Positions 34,455 through 42,437 of a DNA stretch of 64,000 nt are shown here, piece by piece. The stretch's first letter is position 1, and each line of letters opens with the position of its first letter. Source of the DNA: Achromobacter sp. UMC71 (GTDB taxonomy: Bacteria; Pseudomonadota; Gammaproteobacteria; Burkholderiales; Burkholderiaceae_B); the NCBI RefSeq assembly GCF_014170305.1, contig NZ_LZZT01000045.1:1-64000 (forward strand), given 5' to 3'. A program made the translations under genes and the position numbers. Below the pieces are notes generated by a model, which was given only the letters and a program-made list of their open reading frames with translations, had not been told where the DNA came from and did not search any database.

Positions 34455-35627
34455 CTAGCCGCGTCCCGCCCTTGCCTCTGGCATCGCCAGCAAGCCACGC
34501 TTCATCAGCCCGCGCACGCCCGGCACCAGCAGGCTGCCGGCAAAGGCCAGGTCGCGCCAGAGGCCGGGGCCGGACGCCTGGAAGCAAGGCGTCAGCGCGC
34601 GGCTCAGCGTCTGGTACAGGCGCGACGGCATCAGGCGGCGGCGGGCGTAGCGCGCGGGGCCTTCCTGCGCGCCGTGCTGGGTGACCGCGGCGGCCAGCGC
34701 CAGGGCGTCCAGCACGGCCAGCGTGGTGCCCAGGCCCAGTTGCGGGCTCATGGCGTGGGCGGCATCGCCCACCGCACAGTAGGGGCCCTGGGCCAGGGCC
34801 CGCGGCCAGGTGTGGCGGTAAGTCGCCACGGCCAGGTCGTCATGCGCGCGGATCTGGCTGACCACGGGTTCGGCGTCGGGCCACAGTTGCAACAGGCGCG
34901 CCTTCCAGGCCTCGATGGGCGCGGCGCGCCAGGCCGGCAAGGCGTCGTGGCGGATGCTCCAGAACAGCGACAGGCGCACGCCCTGGGGGCCCACGTCGGT
35001 CGGCAACAGGCCCATCATTTCGCGGGTGCCGGCAAAGCGCTGCAACAGCTGCGACGCGCCCGCCCATTCGGGCACCCAGAACTGGCCCCACAAGGCGCCC
35101 CAGCGATAGACGCTGGACCTGGCGGCCATGCCGACCTGCTCGCGCAGCGCCGACGCCGCGCCGTCGGCCACCACGAACAGGTCGAAGCTTGATTCGCCGC
35201 CCGCGTGGCGCACCTGGGCGCGGCCCCGCTCGATGCCGAGACGTTCCACCGGACAGCCGAAGGAAAACTGCACGCCGGCGCGCTGCGCCGCGTCGAACAG
35301 CACGCCGCCCAGCGCGGCGCGGTTAACGGCGCGCGCGCCGTCGCCGACGTAGTCGATGTCCACCACGCGCCAGCCACGATGCGACAGGCCCAGCAGCCGG
35401 TCGATAGGCGCGCCGACGTTCAGCGCCGCGAAGTCCAGCCCCAGCGCCCGCAGCCCGCGCACGCCGGGCGGCTGCAGCAACAGGCCCGCGCCCAGCGTGG
35501 TGAAGCCTTGATGCTTTTCAAACACCCGCACCTGATGCCCGGCGCGGGCCAGGGCCAGCGCGGTCGCCAGCCCCGCGCTGCCGGCGCCGGCGATGCCGAT
35601 GGATAAGGGGGAATGCGTGGCGGACAT
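34455..35627 (-). CDS. FAD-dependent monooxygenase (UbiH/salicylate hydroxylase-like)
   Basis: This group A flavin monooxygenase of about 390 residues has the dinucleotide-binding motif GAGSAGLATALALARAGH near its N-terminus and GDAAHAMSPQLGLG in the C-terminal FAD-binding part. Such enzymes hydroxylate aromatic or related small molecules using NAD(P)H. The substrate is unknown and no aromatic-degradation genes adjoin it. The start at 35627 begins just before the FAD motif; 35660 is an alternative. It is preceded by an AraC-family gene in the same direction. Confidence 0.85.
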   Translation of the reverse strand: MSATHSPLSIGIAGAGSAGLATALALARAGHQVRVFEKHQGFTTLGAGLLLQPPGVRGLRALGLDFAALNVGAPIDRLLGLSHRGWRVVDIDYVGDGARAVNRAALGGVLFDAAQRAGVQFSFGCPVERLGIERGRAQVRHAGGESSFDLFVVADGAASALREQVGMAARSSVYRWGALWGQFWVPEWAGASQLLQRFAGTREMMGLLPTDVGPQGVRLSLFWSIRHDALPAWRAAPIEAWKARLLQLWPDAEPVVSQIRAHDDLAVATYRHTWPRALAQGPYCAVGDAAHAMSPQLGLGTTLAVLDALALAAAVTQHGAQEGPARYARRRLMPSRLYQTLSRALTPCFQASGPGLWRDLAFAGSLLVPGVRGLMKRGLLAMPEARAGRG

Positions 35628-35674
35628 GAACTTGGCGTGTAGATCGGAAGGTGCCGGCATAGTAGCAATGTGGC

Positions 35675-36439
35675 CTATTGCGGCCGCAGGTAGCCGGTGG
35701 GCGGCCGCCCCAGCACGCGCCGGAACATGGTGGAAAAGGCCGCCGGGCTTTGATAGCCGAAGTCCAGGGCAATGGCCGTGACCGGCGCGCCGGCGGCCAG
35801 CCGGGCCAGGGCCAGCACCACACAGGCGCGCTGGCGCCATTCCGAAAACGCCATGCCGGTCTGCTGGCGAAAGTGCCGGCTGAAGGTACGCGGACTCATG
35901 TGCAGGCGCTCGGCCCAGGATTCCGGCGTCTGGCGCACGTCGGGCGCGGCAATGAAGGCGCGGCACAGCGGCGCCAGGCGCTTGTCGCGCGGCAGCGGGA
36001 TGTGCAGCGGCAGCACCGGGGCGCGTGCCACCTCGTGCAGCAAGAGCGCGGCCAAGGCGCCGTCGCGCCCGACCAGATCGTATTCGGGCGGCATATCCAC
36101 CGCTTCCAGCAGCAGCTGGCGCAGCAGCGGCGACACCTCGACCACTTCGCAGGCCGTGCTGGCGCGCCCCGTGCCCGGCTCAAGATAGGCGCTGCGGGTG
36201 CTGACGTCCTGCATGCGCACCTGGTGCGCCACGCCCGCCGGAATCCAGACGGCGCGCTGCGGCGGCACGACCCAGTTGCCGTCGCGTGTCACCACGTGCA
36301 TGACGCCGGTAGCGCCGTACAGCAACTGGGCGCGGCGATGCGAGTGCGCCGGCAGCAGATGGCCGGGCGGATAGTCGTTGCCGATGGCGACGAGTGCGCG
36401 GTCCAGCTGGTCGTGCCGGTCGATATGGGTATTGCGCAT
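35675..36439 (-). CDS. AraC-family transcriptional regulator with cupin domain
   Basis: This 254-residue regulator has an N-terminal cupin sensor (about 20-100: LLPAHSHRRAQLLYG, VWIPAGVAHQV) and a C-terminal AraC helix-turn-helix pair (about 160-250, with WAERLHMSPRTFSRHFRQQTG and FGYQSPAAFSTMFRRVLGRPPTGYL). It starts divergently from the TauE/SafE gene at 36546 and ends 47 bases before the monooxygenase start, so it may control either. The effector is unknown. Confidence 0.9.
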   Translation of the reverse strand: MRNTHIDRHDQLDRALVAIGNDYPPGHLLPAHSHRRAQLLYGATGVMHVVTRDGNWVVPPQRAVWIPAGVAHQVRMQDVSTRSAYLEPGTGRASTACEVVEVSPLLRQLLLEAVDMPPEYDLVGRDGALAALLLHEVARAPVLPLHIPLPRDKRLAPLCRAFIAAPDVRQTPESWAERLHMSPRTFSRHFRQQTGMAFSEWRQRACVVLALARLAAGAPVTAIALDFGYQSPAAFSTMFRRVLGRPPTGYLRPQ

Positions 36440-36545
36440 GGGCGAGGGTTTGGCCGAAACACGAACATTATTGTCCAATCCTCGAAAGCAAGCCACCGCC
36501 CGCCGGCCTATCGTGGCGTTTTACTCAGCAAGGAGGCGAAAAGAC

Positions 36546-37361
36546 ATGCTGTATGTCGTGTTGGCGCTGTTCGGCGCCCTGAGCGGCGTCACCACGGTGC
36601 TGTTCGGCTTTGGCGGCGGCTTCGTGGTGGTGCCGGTGCTGTATGGCGTGCTGACCGCCACCCATGGCGCCAACGACGCCATCGGCCAGGCGGCGATGCA
36701 CATCGCGGTCGCCACATCCACCTGCGTGATGATCGTCAATTCCATCGCCGCCACCCGCAAGCACCAGCGCAACGGCAACATCGTGCGCGCCTACGTCTGG
36801 CCGCTGGCGGCTTTCATCGGCGTGGGCGCCCTGCTGGGCGCCTGGGCGGCCACTTCGGCCAGCGGCGACTTGGTGCGCTATGCCTTCATCGCCTACCTGG
36901 GCGTGACGATCCTGGATTGCCTGCTGCGCCAGGGCTTCCTCGCGCATACCGATACGCAAGGCGCGCAGCCGCTGGGCCAGGGCGTGATCGTGGGCGGCGG
37001 TGTGGTGATCGGCGCGATCGCCACCTTCCTGGGCGTGGGCGGCAGCGTGATGACCGTGCCGCTGCTGCGGCGCCGCGGCCTGCCGATGGCAAAGGCGGCG
37101 GCCATGGCCAATCCGCTGACCTTGCCGGTGGCCATCGTGGGCACGCTGGCGTACATGGCGGCGGCGCGCGAACTGTCGGCGCCGCTGGCGCCGTGGATCG
37201 TCGGCTATGTGGACCTGCTGGCCTTCGCGGCGTTGGCGCTGGGGTCGCTGGCGGGCATCCGGCTGGCCGCGCCGCTGATTCCGCGCATTCCGGACCGGCT
37301 GCATGCTCGCGTCTACATCGCGCTGCTGGCGCTGGTGATGTTGAGCATGGTGCTGGCCTAG
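36546..37361 (+). CDS. TauE/SafE family permease
   Basis: This 271-residue inner-membrane protein has about eight hydrophobic helices and the paired family motifs GVTTVLFGFGGGFVVVP (near residue 14) and ATFLGVGGSVMTVPLL (middle). AAGGAGG precedes the ATG by ten bases. It is probably controlled by the divergent AraC-type gene. Its exported anion is unknown. It differs clearly from the TauE/SafE gene at 16773. Confidence 0.9.
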   Translation: MLYVVLALFGALSGVTTVLFGFGGGFVVVPVLYGVLTATHGANDAIGQAAMHIAVATSTCVMIVNSIAATRKHQRNGNIVRAYVWPLAAFIGVGALLGAWAATSASGDLVRYAFIAYLGVTILDCLLRQGFLAHTDTQGAQPLGQGVIVGGGVVIGAIATFLGVGGSVMTVPLLRRRGLPMAKAAAMANPLTLPVAIVGTLAYMAAARELSAPLAPWIVGYVDLLAFAALALGSLAGIRLAAPLIPRIPDRLHARVYIALLALVMLSMVLA

Positions 37362-37433
37362 GGCCTGTTCCCACTAGAATGCGCCTCGCACAGGCCCTCG
37401 CCGCGGCGCGCAGGCGCGGGGCGGGGCGCCTGC
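37360..37433. terminator. Two hairpins between convergent transcription units
   Basis: AGGGCCTGT/ACAGGCCCT (37360-37368 with 37390-37398) and GCAGGCGC/GCGCCTGC (37410-37417 with 37426-37433) form two inverted repeats between the TauE/SafE gene and the last gene of the NRPS-PKS operon. They probably end transcription from both sides, although T runs are lacking. Confidence 0.5.
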
Positions 37434-37440
37434 CGGCCTG

Positions 37441-38340
37441 CTATTTCGTCACGAACGCCACCACCTGCGTGACCAGCGCGGGATCGCGCAGCGCGCGGGT
37501 ATGGCCCATCTTTTCCGTGGCGACCAATTCGGCGCCCGGCCAGGCCGCGGCCAGCACGGCCGCGTCGTCGAAGGGGCTTTCGCGGTCGCCGCGATCGTGG
37601 ATGATCAAGAGCGGCGTCGACATCGCGGGCGCCAGCCGCGCCGGCTCCATTTCGGGGAAGGTGATGCCCAGCCAATCCTGGGCGTGCTTGACGACGCGGG
37701 GCATGACCTTGGCCGGCAGGTTCATCATGCGGCGCGAGTATTCCCACACGCTGTCGTAGCGGCTGACCGGGCCTAGGAACACCGCGCGCGGCGCCGAGAA
37801 GCCGCGCGACATTGCGAAGGTCACGGCGGCCGCGCCCAGCGAGTGCGCGATCACGCCGTGGAATTCGCCATAGACCCGGGCCGCGTTGGCCACGCAGGGC
37901 TCGAAATGCCGCACCGACGCGCTTTTGCCGGTGGACCGGCCGTGCGCGGGCATGTCGATGGCCACGACCTGATAGCCCAGTTGACGCAGCGGTTCGACGT
38001 AGGCGGTCATCTGCGCGGCATCGCCCCCCCAGCCGTGCACCAGCAGAATGCGCGGCCCCGCGTCGCCCCACACGTAGTGGTAAACGGTCTGGCCGTCGAT
38101 GGAGCGCTTATCGACCCGCGCCTGGCCCAGGATGCTGCGGCCGGGTTCCGAGGGTTTGAGACGAGTCGGCGTGAAGATCAGGCGCTTGACCAGCCGGGCG
38201 GTCAGGTCGGGCGCCACGGTGCCGGCGAAACCGAAGACGCCGCCGATGACGCTGGCGATGAACGGCTTTTTGCGAGGCTTGCTCGCCTTACCGGCGTCGC
38301 CGGCGGAAGCGGGAACGGAGATCTTGTTTTCAGTCGTCAT
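37441..38340 (-). CDS. Alpha/beta hydrolase, last gene of NRPS-PKS operon
   Basis: This 299-residue alpha/beta hydrolase has an oxyanion HGWGG motif (102-106) and nucleophile S167 in AHSLGA; DRGDRESPF and KMGHTRAL provide the likely acid and His. A basic N-terminal segment and a hydrophobic stretch (about 26-42) may anchor it at the membrane. It starts eight bases after the LysE gene, placing it in the operon from 54581. It could hydrolyse or release a product of that pathway, which is inference. Confidence 0.85.
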   Translation of the reverse strand: MTTENKISVPASAGDAGKASKPRKKPFIASVIGGVFGFAGTVAPDLTARLVKRLIFTPTRLKPSEPGRSILGQARVDKRSIDGQTVYHYVWGDAGPRILLVHGWGGDAAQMTAYVEPLRQLGYQVVAIDMPAHGRSTGKSASVRHFEPCVANAARVYGEFHGVIAHSLGAAAVTFAMSRGFSAPRAVFLGPVSRYDSVWEYSRRMMNLPAKVMPRVVKHAQDWLGITFPEMEPARLAPAMSTPLLIIHDRGDRESPFDDAAVLAAAWPGAELVATEKMGHTRALRDPALVTQVVAFVTK

Positions 38341-38348
38341 ACGTCGTT

Positions 38349-38960
38349 TTATCCTGGTAGCAGTGACAAGCGAACGGCGGACCCAACAATCGATACCGAG
38401 AATACCCCGATTACCAAGGCTGCGGTGCGCTGCAGGTTTTCAGGGTTGATGAAGCGGGACCGCTGCCCGCCCAGCGCCGCGCCGAACTTGATCCAGATGA
38501 ACGCGATGGGCACCAGCAGGCAGGCGAACTGCAGGATCGACCCGATGTACGTCTGCAGGCGGTCGAACGAATGCGCCGGGAACAGCGTCGAGGCGAACAC
38601 CAGCCCCTTGGGATTGAGCAGCGTGGCCACGAACAGCGCAGCCGGGCCGATCGGCGCCTTGCGCGCGGTGGCCTGGGCGCTGGCGGCGCCCCAGATCTTG
38701 ACCGCCACATAGGCCAGGTAGACGCTGCTGGCAACGCGCACCACGATGCCCACCCAGGGATAGACCGCCTGCGCGGAGACCAGGAACAAGCCCCACGCGG
38801 TGATGCCGACCAGATAACCGGCCAGCTCGAAAGCGACCAGCGGCGCCGCCCGCCGCACGCCCTGCGCCAGCCCCGCCGCCGCCAGCAGCGTATTGGTGGG
38901 CCCCGGCGTCAACAGGATGACGGCGGTGCCCAGGACGAAGACGAAATCGATGCCGCTCAT
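38349..38960 (-). CDS. LysE/RhtB family exporter
   Basis: This 203-residue inner-membrane protein has about six helices and the family motif LLTPGPTNTLLAAAGLAQG near the N-terminus. LysE/RhtB proteins export amino acids and related small molecules. Its place in the biosynthetic operon, 13 bases after the Rieske gene, suggests it could export the NRPS-PKS product or a by-product. An AGGTG site precedes the ATG at 38960. Confidence 0.87.
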   Translation of the reverse strand: MSGIDFVFVLGTAVILLTPGPTNTLLAAAGLAQGVRRAAPLVAFELAGYLVGITAWGLFLVSAQAVYPWVGIVVRVASSVYLAYVAVKIWGAASAQATARKAPIGPAALFVATLLNPKGLVFASTLFPAHSFDRLQTYIGSILQFACLLVPIAFIWIKFGAALGGQRSRFINPENLQRTAALVIGVFSVSIVGSAVRLSLLPG

Positions 38961-38973
38961 GGAACACCTATGG

Positions 38974-40119
38974 TCAGGTCAGCACGCGGTCGATGTTGTG
39001 CTGAAACATGCCCAGCAGCCCTTCTTCCAGGCCCAGCGTGTGATGCGCGTTGGCGCCGCACTGCAACCCCGCCTGCACCCCTTCGACGATGCCGAAATCT
39101 TCATGGTGAAAGACCGCGTCGATGTTGCCGAAGCGCTGCGCCAGCGTGGCCTGCCCTTCCTCACCCGCGTAGTCGGCGTCGCGATAAAGCATGTCGTGCG
39201 TCCAGATCGTTTTGTCCGGCGCGATGGGATAGAACGCGTTGAGCGACACGATGTTGGCGTGGTTGATCAGGAAGGTGTTGGGGAACAGCGTGTAGAACAC
39301 CGAGGCGTAGTCCAGGATGCGCCACGACGCCGGATCGACGCCGGCCGCGTCCATCAGGTTGGTCTTGGCCGCGGCGATGCGGATGTGCAGGCCGTGTTCG
39401 AAGTGCGCGATCACGCCCTTCTCGAACACCGGGGCAATGGTGTTCTTGTGCAGGATCGGCACGTGATAGCGTTCCAGGTAGGTCTTGATCAAGAGCTTCC
39501 AGTTGGCGTTCAGTGTGCTGACCTTGCGGCTGTGCAGGGTCATGTCGCCCAGCTTGAAGCCGTCCATTTCGTCACGCATTTCGGCGCCCAGGCTGGCGTC
39601 CAGGTCGATCGCCGCCCCCGGCGTGGGGTGCAGCCAGATCATGCCCAGCCGCTCGGTCACCGTCAGTTCCACCAGGTTGTGCTGCTGGCAGTCCATGTCC
39701 GGAAAGTTGTACGGCTTGGTCACGCCTTTCAAGGCGCCGTCCAGCCCGTAGACCCAACCGTGGAAGGGACAGGTGAAGAACTTCAGTTCTTTCTCGTTGC
39801 CCGACACCAGGCGCGCGCCGCGGTGGCGGCAGACGTTCAGAAAGGCGCGCAGCACGCCCGCCTTGTCGCGCACCACCACGAAAGGCAGCTTGTCCCAGGG
39901 ACTGAGCAGATACGAGCCCGGCTCGCGCACCTGGGCCGACGCGCCCACCACCAGGGGGTAGTCGCGAAAGGCGGTGGCCAGCTCGCGTTCCAGGATGCCG
40001 TTGTCCATATAGACGCTCGCCGGCACCTGCACTACCTTGCCCAGCATGTCCTCGTCGCGATCGACTTCGCGCAGCTTGAACATTTTCCGCAGGGTTTCTA
40101 CTTGAGTCGCATGTTTCAT
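38974..40119 (-). CDS. Rieske non-haem iron oxygenase
   Basis: This 381-residue terminal oxygenase alpha subunit has Rieske ligands C97, H99, C117 and H120 (CRHRG, CPFHGW). The catalytic iron site is H219, H224 and D341 (EDFGIVEGVQ). The residue bridging the two metal centres is Glu216 in ExYH rather than the usual Asp, as described for carnitine monooxygenase CntA. Family members hydroxylate or demethylate aromatics, betaines and natural products. No reductase partner is encoded beside it. The ATG at 40119 has GGGAT upstream. In this operon it is a likely tailoring enzyme. Confidence 0.88.
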   Translation of the reverse strand: MKHATQVETLRKMFKLREVDRDEDMLGKVVQVPASVYMDNGILERELATAFRDYPLVVGASAQVREPGSYLLSPWDKLPFVVVRDKAGVLRAFLNVCRHRGARLVSGNEKELKFFTCPFHGWVYGLDGALKGVTKPYNFPDMDCQQHNLVELTVTERLGMIWLHPTPGAAIDLDASLGAEMRDEMDGFKLGDMTLHSRKVSTLNANWKLLIKTYLERYHVPILHKNTIAPVFEKGVIAHFEHGLHIRIAAAKTNLMDAAGVDPASWRILDYASVFYTLFPNTFLINHANIVSLNAFYPIAPDKTIWTHDMLYRDADYAGEEGQATLAQRFGNIDAVFHHEDFGIVEGVQAGLQCGANAHHTLGLEEGLLGMFQHNIDRVLT

Positions 40120-40157
40120 CAGAGATCCCGTTTCCTGTAAAAAACGTCTGGTGGAGA

Positions 40158-40195
40158 GGCCCCTGGGCGCCGCCCCGAAAAGGCGCCCCGGGGCC
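40158..40195. terminator. Strong intercistronic hairpin
   Basis: GGCCCCTGGGCGCC (40158-40171) pairs with GGCGCCCCGGGGCC (40182-40195) with one mismatch around a ten-base loop. It lies between the hydrolase stop and the Rieske start within the operon. Without a T run it is more likely an mRNA stability or processing element, or a partial terminator. Confidence 0.45.
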
Positions 40196-40202
40196 CTTTG
40201 CG

Positions 40203-41012
40203 TCACGCCGCGGCGGTGTGCACCGGCAGGTCCTGCAGGTACGTCACCACCCGCTTGCCCACGGCGGACAGGCCCAGGATCTCGAAGTGGCCCGCGCCAT
40301 CGACGATCTCCAGGGTGGAACCGGGCCAGGCCTGGTGCAGTTCATCCGCATGCGACGGCGGCACGAAGTCGTCCGCGCCGCCATGGATGACCAGGCCGGG
40401 CACGTTCAAATGGCCGACGATGTGCCGCGGCGAGTGGTCCGTCCACAGCGCCGCGCCGTAGCGCTGCTGCAGTTCGTCGCACAGCGCCGTCTCGACCTCG
40501 GCGCCCAGCTGGTTCAGCTGGACGAATTTCTCGACCAGGAAGCGGCTGGTGGACGGGGTGGAGATCGACACGAAGGCATCCACGCTGACGCCCTGCTGCA
40601 AGGCCGACAAGGCCCACAGGCCGCCGAGCGAATGGCTGACGACGGCATGGATGTCGCCCGCCCGGCTGCACACCTTGCGGATGAAATCCCGCACCTGGAC
40701 CGGATCGGTGCCGTTGCCGGCGGCCTCGCCGTGCGCCGGCATGTCGAACAGCACCACTTCGTAGCCGCGGTCCAGCAACTGCTCGGCCAGCGGCACCATG
40801 CTGCCCAGATGGCTGTGGATGCCGTGCGCCAACAACACGGTGGGCCCGTCGCCGCGCCGGTAGTACTTGTAGACGCCGTCGTTGGCCTTGACGGAGAACG
40901 ACTGGCAGCGCCGCAGGAACGCGCGGGTGAATTCGTCGTAAGGCACCCGCGTGATGGCGAAGTACTTGTCCAGGATGGCCGCGAAGGCCGGGTCTTGCCG
41001 GGCGTCTGGCAT
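40203..41012 (-). CDS. Alpha/beta hydrolase in NRPS-PKS operon
   Basis: This 269-residue hydrolase has an oxyanion AHGIHSH motif (62-68), nucleophile S128 in SHSLGG, HGGADDFVP with the acid, and a final GAGHFE His. It may act as a type II thioesterase-like editor, deformylase or product esterase; sequence alone does not decide. Its ATG follows the upstream stop by two bases with a GGGAG site inside the upstream gene, indicating translational coupling. The start at 41012 is preferred over a GTG at 41042. Confidence 0.87.
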   Translation of the reverse strand: MPDARQDPAFAAILDKYFAITRVPYDEFTRAFLRRCQSFSVKANDGVYKYYRRGDGPTVLLAHGIHSHLGSMVPLAEQLLDRGYEVVLFDMPAHGEAAGNGTDPVQVRDFIRKVCSRAGDIHAVVSHSLGGLWALSALQQGVSVDAFVSISTPSTSRFLVEKFVQLNQLGAEVETALCDELQQRYGAALWTDHSPRHIVGHLNVPGLVIHGGADDFVPPSHADELHQAWPGSTLEIVDGAGHFEILGLSAVGKRVVTYLQDLPVHTAAA

Positions 41013-41014
41013 GG

Positions 41015-42346
41015 TCAGCTCCCTGCCATGGCGGCCAGGCACTGGCGGGCACGTTCGGGCAGCACATATTCGCCGTCCCGCTCGATTTTTTCGTACAGGC
41101 GCTCGACCCGCTCGTAGTGCGCGTCCAGGTTCTGGTCCAGCAGATGGTGCTTCGTCTTGTTGTAGACACCGAACTGCAGATCGGTCAGCAGCTCGAACGG
41201 GTTGATGTGGCCGTAGGGCGTGCCGAAGATCATCCGCAGGAACTCGTCGATGTCGTGGTAGCCCAGCGCCGTCAGCAGGAATTCGATGCCGGCGCGCTTG
41301 CGCTTGGTCTGGTAGGCGCGTTCCTTGGGATCGACGATGAAGTCCAGGCCGCTGGTCATGCCGGCCGGATACTCCACCTTGGAGAAGCAGCGGAAGTCGA
41401 TGGTGACGCGGTCTTCGGTCGCTTGCGGCAGCGTGCTGTCGGCGTGCGCGCGGTAGTTGTCGAAGAACAGCGCCTGGCCCACCTTGGAATCGCAGAACCA
41501 GCCGGACGACGGCTTGTCGGCGTACTTCTTTTCCCAGTACTTGGCCATCAGGAAATCGCGCACCGTGGGCAGGTCGATCTCGGACAGCAGCCCTTCGGTG
41601 TACAGGTACAGCGCCTTGTCGACGGCCGCGCGCTCGTCCGGGTCCAGGTCCATGTCCAGCATCTTCATGTAGACGAAGTTCAGGTTGGGCGCCTCGACCT
41701 CGGCGTCCTCGAAGATGACGAAGGGCTGGCGGGTCAGCGGCGTGGGCGTCAGGGCCGTGTGAAAGCTCTTGTAGTGCTTGGGAAAGCCCAGCCCCTTCTT
41801 GACCAGCGAAGGAATCTGCAGGGCAATACCGCTGGCCGAGTGCGTGCCATAGGGCTTCTTGCCCTTGGGCACCACGAAGGCGTTGACCACGGTGGTGGCC
41901 GCCAGCGGGAAGTTCTCCAGCACTTTGTCCTGGTTGCGGTCGTAAAAGCGCTTGGCCGACGGGATGAACAAGGCGCTGTTCTCGAACATGGTGGACAAGG
42001 GGAAATAGGTGCCCACCGAGGTGTCCGAAAAGCTGCCCGCCACCTTGGCCTGCAGGCGCAGCTCGCGGCGCAGCTTGACCGCCAGGTCCGCATCCACGTT
42101 CATCGGGATGACGCGGGTGGGTTCGGTTTCGGGATAGAAGCAGCAGGTGTTCAGCGTGCGGTTCGGCGGCAGGCGCGAGGCCACGGCGCCGGGCTCGACG
42201 GTATAGCGGTCCAGCACGCGGACCAGGTGCCGGGCATGCACGCCCGCCGCCTCATTCAGGAAGGTGCCGGTCTTTTGCCAGATGCCCGTGCCCTGGGCCT
42301 CGGACGACACGTCTGCCGGATGCTCTTGCAATTCGAGGGTAGTCAT
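41015..42346 (-). CDS. Unrecognised protein, possible non-haem iron oxygenase
   Basis: I do not recognise this 443-residue protein as a named family. It is soluble, with no signal peptide. The segment LFFDNYRAHADSTLPQ followed by RVTIDFRCFS (H301, R313) resembles the C-terminal strand pair of Fe(II)/2-oxoglutarate oxygenases, where that His binds iron and the Arg binds the co-substrate. The first two expected ligands (HxD/E) are not clear. It lies between the NRPS-PKS gene and a coupled hydrolase, so a tailoring role is likely. The start at 42346 is 91 bases after the NRPS-PKS stop. Confidence 0.7.
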   Translation of the reverse strand: MTTLELQEHPADVSSEAQGTGIWQKTGTFLNEAAGVHARHLVRVLDRYTVEPGAVASRLPPNRTLNTCCFYPETEPTRVIPMNVDADLAVKLRRELRLQAKVAGSFSDTSVGTYFPLSTMFENSALFIPSAKRFYDRNQDKVLENFPLAATTVVNAFVVPKGKKPYGTHSASGIALQIPSLVKKGLGFPKHYKSFHTALTPTPLTRQPFVIFEDAEVEAPNLNFVYMKMLDMDLDPDERAAVDKALYLYTEGLLSEIDLPTVRDFLMAKYWEKKYADKPSSGWFCDSKVGQALFFDNYRAHADSTLPQATEDRVTIDFRCFSKVEYPAGMTSGLDFIVDPKERAYQTKRKRAGIEFLLTALGYHDIDEFLRMIFGTPYGHINPFELLTDLQFGVYNKTKHHLLDQNLDAHYERVERLYEKIERDGEYVLPERARQCLAAMAGS

Positions 42347-42437
42347 TCAAATCCTCCACGGGGGTGGAAATGGGCTGGGGATGCCGCCCCGGCGGCGCCT
42401 GAGGGGCGCGTGGGCCGGAACGGCAGGTCGAACTTGC

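Noticed and set aside
37441-38340. Alpha/beta hydrolase as the assembly-line thioesterase
   Set aside because: The megasynthase already ends in a reductase domain, so a release thioesterase is not required; an editing or tailoring role remains possible.
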